Source of the DNA: Corynebacterium sp. HMSC29G08
GTDB lineage: Bacteria; Actinomycetota; Actinomycetes; Mycobacteriales; Mycobacteriaceae
Direction: 5' to 3'
NCBI RefSeq assembly: GCF_001806875.1
Contig: NZ_KV786235.1
Span: 1-49,486, forward strand
DNA: 49,486 nucleotides
Shown here one piece after another: positions 20,180 to 28,952 of the stretch (positions within the stretch are counted from its first letter, which is position 1; each line of letters starts with the position of its first letter). The notes below the pieces were generated by a model that was not told the DNA's origin, did not search any database, and saw only the letters and a program-made list of their open reading frames with translations. A program made the position numbers and the translations under genes.

Positions 20180-21055
20180 ATGAGCAACGTGCGCTTATTT
20201 ACGGTTGCAAACCAAAAAGGCGGCGTGGGTAAAACCACCACAAGTGTGAACATTGCTGCCGCTCTGGCTAAGCAAGGGCACAAGGTGCTGGTGGTGGATC
20301 TGGATCCGCAGGGCAATGCCTCGACGGCGCTTGGCGCGGAGCATACCTCCGGCACCCTGTCCTCCTACGAGATCCTGATCGGCCACGCAACACCAGATGA
20401 GGCGATGCAGCCGAACCCGGACAACCCGAACCTGTTCTGCATCCCTGCAACCATTGACCTGGCGGGTGCGGAAATTGAACTGGTCAGCATGGTACGCAGG
20501 GAGTACCGGCTTTACGATGCATTGAGGCGCGGCTTCGTCGAATCACACGGATTCGATTACGTATTCATTGACTGCCCGCCCTCGTTGGGCCTGCTCACCA
20601 TCAACGCAATGACCGCTGTGGATGAGGTGATGATTCCGATTCAGTGCGAGTACTACGCGCTTGAGGGCGTGGGTCAGCTGCTGAACAACATCAGCATGAT
20701 CCGCGAGCACCTGAACCAGAACCTGCACATTGCTGCGGTGCTGCTGACTATGTATGACGCACGCACGAAGCTAGCCGCCGATGTTGCGGAGGAAGTGCGC
20801 AGCCAGTTTGGTGAGGTGGTGCTGCGCAACATGATCCCGCGCTCCGTGAAGGTGTCAGAGGCGCCTGGGTTTGGCCAGACGGTTGTGGAATACGACCCGA
20901 CTTCCCGCGGCGCGTTGGCCTACATTGATGCTGCGAAGGAGCTGCACAACCGCGGCGACTACACACCGCACCCCACTACCGGGCCGATCGGCGTGAGCCC
21001 GGAGGTATACGCCCAGCTGGATGCGGATACGAGTTACGAGATCGAGGAGGACTAA
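20180..21055 (+). CDS. parA: Chromosome partitioning ATPase ParA
   Basis: This encodes 291 residues from the ATG at 20180 with GGAGGT at 20168-20173. It has the deviant Walker A KGGVGKTTTSVN with its signature Lys, Walker A' VVDLDPQGNAS and Walker B YVFIDCPPSLG. ParA dimers bind DNA non-specifically and move ParB-parS complexes. The acidic C-terminus ends YEIEED. It lies three bases before parB in one operon. Confidence 0.97.
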   Translation: MSNVRLFTVANQKGGVGKTTTSVNIAAALAKQGHKVLVVDLDPQGNASTALGAEHTSGTLSSYEILIGHATPDEAMQPNPDNPNLFCIPATIDLAGAEIELVSMVRREYRLYDALRRGFVESHGFDYVFIDCPPSLGLLTINAMTAVDEVMIPIQCEYYALEGVGQLLNNISMIREHLNQNLHIAAVLLTMYDARTKLAADVAEEVRSQFGEVVLRNMIPRSVKVSEAPGFGQTVVEYDPTSRGALAYIDAAKELHNRGDYTPHPTTGPIGVSPEVYAQLDADTSYEIEED

Positions 21056-21058
21056 ACA

Positions 21059-22153
21059 ATGGCACAGGAACGCAAAGGCGGCCTTGGCCGCGGCCTAGGT
21101 GCGTTGATCCCCTCGGCCCCGGCACAGATGGACAAGTCCGGCAAGACCGGCGGCATTGGTGGCGGAGCGTCCGACATCATCTTTGGCAAGCAGAAGCCTG
21201 CGGATCAGGAGCCTGCTAAGGCAGCTGAGAGGCCCGCTGAAAAGCCCAGTGCGAAGCCGAAGCGCACAAAGGGGGCTCCGCAGGTTGGTGTGAAGGGTGC
21301 CCCGACGGTGGCGGCGAGTGCGGAAAACGCGCTTTCCCCGATGCCGGTCGGTGGCGCGCGCTACCAGGAGATCCCGCTTGGCCAGATCATCCCGAACCCG
21401 AAGCAGCCGCGACAGGTCTTCGATGAGGATGACCTTGCGGAGCTTGTCCACTCGATCCGCGAGTTCGGCCTGCTCCAGCCGATTGTGGTCCGCGATACGC
21501 GTGAGGGCTTCGAGCTCATCATGGGTGAGCGCCGCTGGCGTGCCGCCTCTAAGGCGGGTTTAAAGCACATCCCTGCGATCGTCCGCGAAACCTCCGACGA
21601 GGACATGCTCCGGGACGCGTTGTTGGAAAACATCCACCGCGTCCAGCTCAACCCCTTGGAAGAAGCGGCCGCCTACCAGCAGCTTTTGCAGGAATTCGGC
21701 GTAACCCAGGAGCAGCTGGCTGACAAGCTTGGCCGCTCTCGCCCGGCTGTGACCAATGCGATTCGCCTGCTGGGGTTGCCGGTTGCGGTGCAGCGCCGGG
21801 TCGCAGCCGGAGTCCTGTCCGCCGGCCACGCTCGTGCGCTTTTGGGCATCAAGCTTGGCGACGCTACAACGAACGCCCAAGACAGCCTCGCCGAGAGGAT
21901 TGTGGCCGAAGGCCTGTCTGTGCGCGCAACGGAAGAAGCCGTAACCCTGATTAATAACAACGGTAAGGCTCCGGAGAAGCCGAAGCGTACCCCGACGCCG
22001 CAACCGGAGTATCTCCAGAGCGCCGCCGAGCGCCTCGCAGACGTGTGGGATACCAAGGTGTCTGTCACCATGGGTAAGCGCAAAGGCAAGATCGTGGTGG
22101 AGTTCGGAGACCGCGACGACTTCGAGCGCATCATGGAGCTCATGCACGGCTAG
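21059..22153 (+). CDS. parB: Chromosome partitioning protein ParB
   Basis: This encodes 364 residues. The N-terminus, [14 protein letters not shown], is the ParA-stimulating box. A Lys/Ala/Pro-rich linker follows (about 25-95). The ParB/Srx domain ([17 protein letters not shown] to [13 protein letters not shown], the CTP-binding GERRxR box) and the helix-turn-helix ([20 protein letters not shown]) come next, then a C-terminal dimerisation region. ParB spreads from parS sites. Five matching sites lie at 31.3-45.4 kb in this window. Confidence 0.97.
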   Translation: MAQERKGGLGRGLGALIPSAPAQMDKSGKTGGIGGGASDIIFGKQKPADQEPAKAAERPAEKPSAKPKRTKGAPQVGVKGAPTVAASAENALSPMPVGGARYQEIPLGQIIPNPKQPRQVFDEDDLAELVHSIREFGLLQPIVVRDTREGFELIMGERRWRAASKAGLKHIPAIVRETSDEDMLRDALLENIHRVQLNPLEEAAAYQQLLQEFGVTQEQLADKLGRSRPAVTNAIRLLGLPVAVQRRVAAGVLSAGHARALLGIKLGDATTNAQDSLAERIVAEGLSVRATEEAVTLINNNGKAPEKPKRTPTPQPEYLQSAAERLADVWDTKVSVTMGKRKGKIVVEFGDRDDFERIMELMHG

Positions 22154-22210
22154 ACCCGGACCACGCTCTACCTGCCGCTGTAGGCGCTTTACCAGGTGCT
22201 ACTCCAGGCG

Positions 22211-23392
22211 CTACGCCTGTTCCTCGCGCAGCAAGTCGGAGAAGTTATACGTGCCGGTCGGCTGGTTATCCATCTCCATCAGGTAGAGGCGTTTGACAGC
22301 AACCACGATCGCCTCCGCGATCGCGTCTCGCTGCTTCGGATCCGTCAACACGGCAACATCGCCAGGGTTGGTCACGTACCCCAACACCACCTCAACGGTA
22401 GGCATCTGCGTCATGCGCAACATGTCCCACGTACGGCCGTGGTTGTGACAATTCTGCAGGTCAGTACGTGCAGCAATCTCGCGCTGGATGAACCCGGAGA
22501 GCACTTCACCGGTCATGGAGGACGTGCCCTGCTCAGAACCAAAGTAAAACGTGGCAGTGCCGTTGGCCTTCTCGTTGCTGTAGCGGTCCAACTTCAGGGA
22601 AATCACCACGTCAGCGCCAAAGCCATTTGCCAGGTCGGCGCGGGCCTTCGTCGACGGGTTATCCCCACGCGGCCGCGACAGGATCGTCTCCATACCCGCG
22701 GCAACCATACGGCCCTCAATGCGGCCGGCGAGATCCCACAGAATCTCTTCCTCATGAATCTCACCAAAGCGGCCAGATACCGCCGTGCCGTGGTCATCCC
22801 CGCCAAGCGCCGGGTCAATCACCACACGTTTGCCGGACAGGTGTGGACCCGCCTGACGCACATGCTCACGCTCACGAATATTGTGCGCGGAACCGCCGGT
22901 AATGCGCCGGCCCAAAAGGCTCAGCGCGCGCAGCGTCTCAGGGCCGCAGACGCCGTCGTCTTCAAGACCGGTGTCCAGCTGGAAGTTCGCCAGAGCCTCA
23001 TGCGTATCAGGGCCAAAACGCCCATCCACACGATGCTGATAAAAACCCAGCTCATGCAGCTGATTCTGCAGCTGCGTCACATCGTCGCCCACCATGAGCT
23101 GGCTCGGCTGATAACTCAGCACGCGCGCACCCAACGTGTAGGACGCTTCGCGCAGCTCACGCAGCGTCAAGTCATCGATTGTCCCAGAGGGAACGATGCC
23201 GCGGGACTGTTGGAAGGCGCGGATGGCTTGCTCCAACGCAGCGTCGAAAAGCATCTCCTGCTTGGAAAACTGCCTGGAGTTAAAGTCAGCAACACTGCCC
23301 TCAAAGCCCTCAAGAACGCCGATACGAGCAAGCGCGGTGCGGACCTCAGCCACACGCGCGCTCGAATCACCGACGCGAAGAATTTCCGGCAT
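22211..23392 (-). CDS. cwlM: CwlM-like pseudo-amidase, probable regulator of peptidoglycan synthesis
   Basis: This encodes 393 residues. Two peptidoglycan-binding-1 repeats (about 1-75 and 85-160, e.g. DVTQLQNQLHELGF) precede an Amidase_3 domain (about 185-375). The zinc ligands of active enzymes look lost: the usual GHGG reads PALGG (VVIDPALGGDDHG), and the usual S-L-H reads SLKLD. The ligand Glu is kept in IHEEEILWD. In mycobacteria the homologue in this same neighbourhood is cytoplasmic and, when phosphorylated, activates MurA rather than cleaving wall. There is no signal peptide here, in agreement. It is followed within a base or two by trxA upstream in the same direction and converges with parB. 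Confidence 0.9.
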   Translation of the reverse strand: MPEILRVGDSSARVAEVRTALARIGVLEGFEGSVADFNSRQFSKQEMLFDAALEQAIRAFQQSRGIVPSGTIDDLTLRELREASYTLGARVLSYQPSQLMVGDDVTQLQNQLHELGFYQHRVDGRFGPDTHEALANFQLDTGLEDDGVCGPETLRALSLLGRRITGGSAHNIREREHVRQAGPHLSGKRVVIDPALGGDDHGTAVSGRFGEIHEEEILWDLAGRIEGRMVAAGMETILSRPRGDNPSTKARADLANGFGADVVISLKLDRYSNEKANGTATFYFGSEQGTSSMTGEVLSGFIQREIAARTDLQNCHNHGRTWDMLRMTQMPTVEVVLGYVTNPGDVAVLTDPKQRDAIAEAIVVAVKRLYLMEMDNQPTGTYNFSDLLREEQA

Positions 23393-23393
23393 A

Positions 23394-23717
23394 TTACATC
23401 TGCGCCTGGACGCGCTTCACAATCTCACTCTTCGGGCGGACGCCGACAAACTCATCGACCTTCTCGCCGCCCTTAAACAGCAAGACAGTCGGGATAGACA
23501 TGACCTGGAACATCGCGCCAAGGGTGCGCTCCTGGTCAACGTTGACCTTGGCAACCTTGACCGAATCGCCCATCTCAGCAGCAATTTCGTCCAGAATTGG
23601 GCCGAGCTTCTTGCACGGGCCGCACCATTCGGCCCAGAAGTCCACCAGCACAGGGGTGTCGGCGTCTACCACCTCAGATTTGAAAGTGGCCTGGGTGACA
23701 TCAATTGGAGCGTTCAT
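23394..23717 (-). CDS. trxA: Thioredoxin
   Basis: This encodes 107 residues from the ATG at 23717 (MNAPIDVTQATFKSEVV). An in-frame extension to 23918 overlaps trxB and looks non-native. The active site FWAEWCGPCKKLGP and the cis-Pro region SIPTVLLFKGGE are intact. It reduces protein disulfides and is itself reduced by the trxB product next door. In mycobacteria the equivalent gene is called trxC. Confidence 0.96.
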   Translation of the reverse strand: MNAPIDVTQATFKSEVVDADTPVLVDFWAEWCGPCKKLGPILDEIAAEMGDSVKVAKVNVDQERTLGAMFQVMSIPTVLLFKGGEKVDEFVGVRPKSEIVKRVQAQM

Positions 23718-23751
23718 AGCCTCACATCCTAGTTGGCAACCGGCAAAGGTG

Positions 23752-24756
23752 TTAGAGTGCGGCCAAGTAATGTTGCGCGTCCAGTGCCGCACGGCAACCA
23801 GAGCCCGCCGCAGTGATGGCCTGACGGTAGGTTTTGTCCACCAAGTCACCGGCCGCGAACACGCCCGGAACACTCGTTGCCGTGGACGGATCCGCCACCG
23901 TGACGTAGCCGCCCTCATCCACAGCTACCTGGCCCTCAAGGAACCCGGAGCGCGGATCGTGCCCAATGGCCACAAACAGCGCCGTGGCGTCCAGCACGGA
24001 CTTCTCGCCGGTGACCGTGTTAACCACGTTGAGCCCCTCTACCTTGCCGCCGCCATCAACCACGGATTCCACGACGGTGTTGGTGAGGAACTCAATCTTG
24101 TCGTTTTCACGTGCACGCTCCAGCATGATTTTGGAGGCGCGGAAGTTCTCGGAGCGGTGAATCAGCGTGACCTTGGAGCCAAACTTGGAAAGGAAGGTGG
24201 CCTCCTCCATCGCGGAATCGCCACCGCCAACAACGGCAATGTGGTGGTCCTTGAAGAAGAATCCGTCACAGGTAGCGCAGGTGGACACACCGCGGCCGGT
24301 CAGCTGCTCCTCACCCGGCACACCCAGGTGACGCGGCGCCGCACCTGTAGCCAAAATCACGGCTTTGGCCTGGTAAACCTCATCATCCACGTACACCTTC
24401 TTCAAGCCGTCAGCGTTGGAGAAATCCACCCGAGTAACCAATTCGCTGCGCAGGTCAGCGCCGAACTTCTCGGCCTGCTCACGCATGTTCTCCATAAGAT
24501 CCGGGCCCATCACACCCGCATCAAAGCCGGGGAAGTTCTCCACCTCGGTGGTGTTCATCAGCTCACCGCCGTACTCATAGCCTTCAAACACCAGCGGTTT
24601 CAGCTCCGCACGCGCGGCATAAATCGCCGCCGTGTAGCCTGCCGGACCGGAGCCGATAATGATCAGGTTGTGCACCGGAGCATCTTGCTTTTCGACGCCC
24701 TCCCCCACCGCATCCGCACCAAGGTTACCCACGTTAATAAATCCCGGATTCGTCAT
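23752..24756 (-). CDS. trxB: Thioredoxin reductase
   Basis: This encodes 334 residues. It has FAD site [18 protein letters not shown], redox-active CATCDG, NADPH site [12 protein letters not shown] and the C-terminal FAD motif [27 protein letters not shown]. About 25 residues precede the usual start, so the true start may lie further in. TACACT followed eight bases later by the annotated ATG, in the short gap after sigM, hints at its own leaderless promoter. Confidence 0.96.
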   Translation of the reverse strand: MTNPGFINVGNLGADAVGEGVEKQDAPVHNLIIIGSGPAGYTAAIYAARAELKPLVFEGYEYGGELMNTTEVENFPGFDAGVMGPDLMENMREQAEKFGADLRSELVTRVDFSNADGLKKVYVDDEVYQAKAVILATGAAPRHLGVPGEEQLTGRGVSTCATCDGFFFKDHHIAVVGGGDSAMEEATFLSKFGSKVTLIHRSENFRASKIMLERARENDKIEFLTNTVVESVVDGGGKVEGLNVVNTVTGEKSVLDATALFVAIGHDPRSGFLEGQVAVDEGGYVTVADPSTATSVPGVFAAGDLVDKTYRQAITAAGSGCRAALDAQHYLAAL

Positions 24757-24784
24757 AACTACGTAGTGTAGCGACGCAACCTAC

Positions 24785-25339
24785 TTAGGCTTCAGCCACG
24801 GCTGCGGCAACCAATTGACGTGCACGGAAACGGCGAGATTTCACTGTCCCGGGGCGCACGCCCAATGTGGTGGCGGCGGATTCGACGCTCATCCCGTAGA
24901 CGTCTATAAGCAGAAGCGCCTTACGGTGTGTGGAGGGAAGATTCGCCACCGCTTGGCGCAGTGCCAGGAAGGACTCCACCGTGGTTGTCGGGTCATGCGA
25001 CAAGAAACGGTGGTTGTCCTGGGTGATCGTGTCCCCGTCGTCATAACTGACCACGCTGCCGTTTCTGGTTTCCGTACGACGGTAAAAGTCATACGCCACG
25101 TTGGTCACCGTGCGGTGCAGCCACGTGGACATCTTCGCGTCCCCGCGGTACGTGTGCATGCTGCGGCTGGCGCGAAACAGCGACTCTTGCACGATGTCCT
25201 GGGCATCAAACTCATCGCGCGCGTAACTGCGTGCGGTGTAAAACATGCGTTGGTGGTGGCGCTTCACAATTACTCGAAACGCGCGGACGTCACCATTGAC
25301 GTAGTCAGAAGCCAGCTGGATGTCGGAGCGGTGCGGCAT
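24785..25339 (-). CDS. sigM: ECF-family RNA polymerase sigma factor, SigM type
   Basis: This encodes 184 residues. Region 2 (about 20-90) has FYTARSYARDEFDAQDIVQES and TWLHRTVTNVAYDFYRR; region 4 (about 130-180) has LLLIDVYGMSVESAATTLGVRPGTVKSR. The location directly upstream of trxB and trxA matches the SigM loci of corynebacteria and mycobacteria, where the factor answers disulfide and heat stress. No anti-sigma gene lies between it and trxB. GGGGGAA just upstream of the ATG is the ribosome site. Confidence 0.92.
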   Translation of the reverse strand: MPHRSDIQLASDYVNGDVRAFRVIVKRHHQRMFYTARSYARDEFDAQDIVQESLFRASRSMHTYRGDAKMSTWLHRTVTNVAYDFYRRTETRNGSVVSYDDGDTITQDNHRFLSHDPTTTVESFLALRQAVANLPSTHRKALLLIDVYGMSVESAATTLGVRPGTVKSRRFRARQLVAAAVAEA

Positions 25340-25457
25340 AGTTCCCCCTGTGTATCCCCCGAAAAAACATGACGGGTTTAACTATGCCTTCTTGCATGCG
25401 CGCTCCGCTACACATTGCGTGCACACTTTAGTGGACACGGGTTATGTGCACACGCGC

Positions 25458-28400
25458 CTACTTCATATAGCCGATCAAGGAGACGTTGCGCAGCGTCACC
25501 TCACCGGCAGCCTCAGAACCAGCATTGTCAGAACCAGCACTGTCTTCGTAGGGCGGCAGGTAGATCACCACGCCGCTGACTTCACGCGCATCAACGTCAA
25601 TGTTGTTCTGGCCTTTGTGGAAGGTGCCGCTAGCCAGCAGCGGGAACTGGGACCACTGCTCGCGGGTCAAACTCCCAGCAGAACCAGCAGAGGCGTCGGA
25701 AAAGTCCGCGGGTATCCCATAGATTTCGTAGGGGCCGCTGTCGGTTGGGGCGTCGATAAGCATGTGCTCAAGGCGAAACGGGCCGGTGACATCGCCGCCG
25801 CGAAGCACCACCGCAGTGTCGCGAGTGGTGGTCCAAGAGGTGGTGTTGTCCTGGTCCACGAGGTTGTGCACGTCCCCGTCCGTTGAATCTGTGGAGTCCG
25901 TGGTGGCGAGCAGCGGGCGGATGACTACGGGCAGCGTGGATGCCTCGGTGGTGGTCGGGTGTGGCGCGCTGGTGGTGGCGCCGACCGGGCTGACCGGGCC
26001 GTCGGATTCTTCGCCACTGAATGCGCCGATGAGGTAGACGGTCAGGGCGGCGATCATCATGACAGCCGCCACCGCAATCGCAGTCAGTAGTGCCACGACG
26101 ACCGGGCTGAAGCTGCCGGCGCCGAAGCCGCCGCGCAGTGCGTCGGGGTCCTCGGTGTGATCGGCTGCGGGCCCGAAGTCCTCGGCTGTGAAGTCCAGCG
26201 TGCTCGTTGCAGCGTCGGAATCTGTCTCAGAAGCAGGCTCCGTCACGGTCCCCGGCAGGTTCGCTTCCCGGCGAAGGGCGGCTTGGAGGTCGCGAAAGTC
26301 GTGGGTTTCGATCGCGTCGGCCTCTACAAGTGCACGCGTGTTGCGCGTGATCTCTTCCAGCGCGTCGGAGTTTACGTTGGCGGTGAGCAGCTCCATGGCG
26401 GAGGCGAAGCTTGCGGCGTCGTTGACGGCAGAAGAGTCAGGCAGCACGGCTGGGAAAGCCAGGCGGATCTTGCCTTCGGTGTCCACGCGCAGGCGCTGGC
26501 GGTTGTCCAGGCCGAGGGGAACGTCTACGTTGCGGGCGGCGGCCATGGCGCCGGCCAGTGGTGCCAGGGCGTTGGCCACGGCCTCTGTGTGCAGGGTCTG
26601 GCCGGATTCGCACACCGCCTTCACGGAGGTGCCCTCTACCCAGTCGGCCACAATCAAGGCGCCTGTGCGGTAGGACAGGATTTCAATGTTGTCCGCCACC
26701 GCGGGGTGCCCAAGCTTGGCCAGTTTGCGGGTGCGGCGTGCAACGCTTGCGGCGTCGATAGCAGCTTCGCGCGGGCTGGCCGGCGCCATTGGGGAGGCTC
26801 CGGTGGTGTCCACAAATGTCAGCGCCACAGGGCGCCCGGTTGCCACTTCGCGGGCCTGCCAGAAGCGGGCGCCGGCCGTGGCGCCGTGGTCCCGAATCAG
26901 GCGGAAGCGGCCGTCCGAAACCAGCGCGCCCGGCACCAGGCGGGGCCCACGCACAACGCCGGCAGACATTGGCGGTGGCACCGGCGACGCGTTGAACGTA
27001 TCGGCGGCGAGGAACTGGGTGGACATTTCGCGCGGGTCCACTTCACCGGTGTCAATGGCGCGTTCTTCATCCGGACGGATGAAGCGGCCCATGCCCGGGA
27101 TGCGGGCTAGGGCGCGGCCCAGGTTCTGCACCTCTGGCAGGCCGGAGCGTGCCAGCACAAGACCGGTGGCAATGAGAAAGAGCACGCCCAGGATGCCAAC
27201 CTCAAACAAGAAGCCCAGGGAAGGCAGGTGGATCAGCTGGCCCAGGAAGTGAGGCATGTCTATACCGGCTACGTCGCGTACCAGCCAGCGCAGGCCGAAC
27301 ATCACGGCCACACCGATGACTGCAGATATCAGCGCCCAGAGCGAGGTCTGCAGCACTGAGCGCATGTCCAGGGTGCCTAGCTTGCGCTTGAGTAGTAGCG
27401 CGCCGATGGCGGCACCGGCGACAAAGCCGAATCCGTTGGCCGCACCGAGGAGCACCACCACGTGCTCCGGGCGGTTGGCCACAAGGGGTGCGAGCATGCT
27501 CAGCAGCACCTTGGTCAGGGTGATGCCGGCGATGATGAAGGTGGGCGTCCAGGCCTCTTCACGCGCGTAGAACACGCGCAGGTGCAGCATGACTAGCGCG
27601 TAAGGAATCAGTGTGAACGCGGCGAAGCTGATGGTCAGGCCCAGGGTGCGCGCGGCGTCTGGGTCGAAGTCGCCGTAGGCAAACAGCGCGTGCCCGATGT
27701 CGGGACCAAGCGCTGTCATGAACACGATGATGGGGATCAGCGCGATGAACGTCAGCTTGGTGCCCAAGGTCAGGTCGCGGACCACGGCCGTATCGTCGCC
27801 GTCAGCTGCCTTGCGTGACAGGCGCGGCATGATCGCGGTCAGCAGGGTCACGCCGATGATGCCGTATGGCACCTGCAGCAGCATCCAGTGCTGTTGGTAG
27901 ATAAACGGTGCAGCCTCGTGCGCGTTGGAGGCGATGCGGGTGGTCACAATGTAGCCGGCCTGACTAATGGCCACGTAGGTGATAATCGCCAGTGCCATGC
28001 CGCCGAATTGCTTCAGCCTGTCATCAATGCCCCACAGTGGCCGCAGGTTGATCCCCAGCTTGCGCAGCGCGGGCAGCATGATCAGGCACTGCACCACCAC
28101 ACCGGCCGTCGTACCCAGCCCCAGCAGGAGCACATGGGGGTTGCTTATCGACGCCGGCGCTGCCGCATTCAACCGCCCCGGCAGCGCCATATACGCGGCA
28201 AGGACCGCAATGGAGACAATGTTGTTCGCCACCGGCGCCCAAGCGCCTGGCCTGAAGTGTTCCTTGGTGTTCAGGATTGCCATGAACAGGGAGAACATGC
28301 CGTAGAAGAAGATCTGCGGCAGCAAAAGGTAGGCGAATGAGGTGGATTGGATGACGTTGACCTTGCCGTCGTTATCAAGAAACAGCCGGGTGAGCCAAGG

Positions 28401-28952
28401 TGCGGTGACAACACTGATGGTGGTCACCACCACCATCAGCGTCAGTGTGAGTGTGAACAGTTGGCGCACGAAGCGTTCGCCGCGGTCCGGGTCTTCCTTT
28501 TCCGCACGCACCAACACCGGCACCACGAGTGCGGTGAGCACGGAGCCAAGCACGATCTCGGTGATGATGTTCGGCAGCGTGTTGGCGGTGTTGAACGCGG
28601 ATGCGACGGCCGGGCCGAGCGCCGCGCCGATCATGACGGTGCGGATGAATCCGGTGATGCGTGAGATCAGCGTGGCAACAGCCATGGAGCCGGTTGCGCG
28701 CACCACGGCCTGGCCGGAGTTGTCCTTCGTAGGTTCAGCCTCTTGCGCGGCGGGCGTTTCCAAGGTGGCCACTGCCGCACCAGCTGCCGCACTCGTTCCA
28801 CCGGCGAGGGTTTCACCCTTGGGGCTGGTGGTCAGAAGGGAGCGGTCGGGCTGACCGGTTTCCGCCACTGGGTCCGGCTTGGGTTCGCGCGGCGCAGGCA
28901 CGGGCGCGGGCGGGGCCGGCGCAACGATGCGCTTGCGCAGGTTCTCAGTCAC
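25458..28952 (-). CDS. murJ: Lipid II flippase MurJ (MviN) fused to a pseudokinase and exported domain
   Basis: This encodes 1164 residues. A Pro-rich cytoplasmic leader (1-80) precedes about 14 membrane helices of the MOP-superfamily flippase (about 85-610; e.g. ISRITGFIRTVMIGAALGP, LPNIITEIVLGSVLTALVVP). About 670-930 is a kinase-like domain without clear catalytic motifs. A helix near 960-985 then leads to an exported beta-rich domain (NLVDQDNTTSWTTT, galactose-binding-like). In mycobacteria the same architecture moves lipid II and recruits FhaA through the phosphorylated pseudokinase. Two iterated-word copies and one indel variant lie within. The start overlaps the upstream gene's stop (ATGA). 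Confidence 0.95.
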   Translation of the reverse strand: MTENLRKRIVAPAPPAPVPAPREPKPDPVAETGQPDRSLLTTSPKGETLAGGTSAAAGAAVATLETPAAQEAEPTKDNSGQAVVRATGSMAVATLISRITGFIRTVMIGAALGPAVASAFNTANTLPNIITEIVLGSVLTALVVPVLVRAEKEDPDRGERFVRQLFTLTLTLMVVVTTISVVTAPWLTRLFLDNDGKVNVIQSTSFAYLLLPQIFFYGMFSLFMAILNTKEHFRPGAWAPVANNIVSIAVLAAYMALPGRLNAAAPASISNPHVLLLGLGTTAGVVVQCLIMLPALRKLGINLRPLWGIDDRLKQFGGMALAIITYVAISQAGYIVTTRIASNAHEAAPFIYQQHWMLLQVPYGIIGVTLLTAIMPRLSRKAADGDDTAVVRDLTLGTKLTFIALIPIIVFMTALGPDIGHALFAYGDFDPDAARTLGLTISFAAFTLIPYALVMLHLRVFYAREEAWTPTFIIAGITLTKVLLSMLAPLVANRPEHVVVLLGAANGFGFVAGAAIGALLLKRKLGTLDMRSVLQTSLWALISAVIGVAVMFGLRWLVRDVAGIDMPHFLGQLIHLPSLGFLFEVGILGVLFLIATGLVLARSGLPEVQNLGRALARIPGMGRFIRPDEERAIDTGEVDPREMSTQFLAADTFNASPVPPPMSAGVVRGPRLVPGALVSDGRFRLIRDHGATAGARFWQAREVATGRPVALTFVDTTGASPMAPASPREAAIDAASVARRTRKLAKLGHPAVADNIEILSYRTGALIVADWVEGTSVKAVCESGQTLHTEAVANALAPLAGAMAAARNVDVPLGLDNRQRLRVDTEGKIRLAFPAVLPDSSAVNDAASFASAMELLTANVNSDALEEITRNTRALVEADAIETHDFRDLQAALRREANLPGTVTEPASETDSDAATSTLDFTAEDFGPAADHTEDPDALRGGFGAGSFSPVVVALLTAIAVAAVMMIAALTVYLIGAFSGEESDGPVSPVGATTSAPHPTTTEASTLPVVIRPLLATTDSTDSTDGDVHNLVDQDNTTSWTTTRDTAVVLRGGDVTGPFRLEHMLIDAPTDSGPYEIYGIPADFSDASAGSAGSLTREQWSQFPLLASGTFHKGQNNIDVDAREVSGVVIYLPPYEDSAGSDNAGSEAAGEVTLRNVSLIGYMK
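25749..25762 (+). repeat. Iterated motif copy 4 (exact)
   Basis: GGCGTCGATAAGCA lies in the exported domain of murJ. The gene reads the opposite strand as M-L-I-D-A-P. Confidence 0.85.
26751..26763 (+). repeat. Iterated motif variant with one base deleted
   Basis: GGCGTCGATAGCA lies inside the murJ pseudokinase part, lacking one A of the consensus. It is listed only as a possible decayed copy. Confidence 0.3.
28142..28155 (-). repeat. Iterated motif copy 5 (exact)
   Basis: Inside the membrane part of murJ, read in the gene frame as A-S-I-S-N. This is a different frame from copy 4 in the same gene. Confidence 0.85.

Noticed and set aside
22205..22219. CAGGCG-CTA-CGCCTG hairpin between parB and cwlM as a terminator
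   Set aside because: Only a 6-bp stem with no T-run, and it contains the cwlM stop codon; not enough to call.
23718..23918. Extended N-terminus of thioredoxin
   Set aside because: The extension overlaps trxB, is rich in Arg and Trp, and thioredoxins begin at the later ATG.
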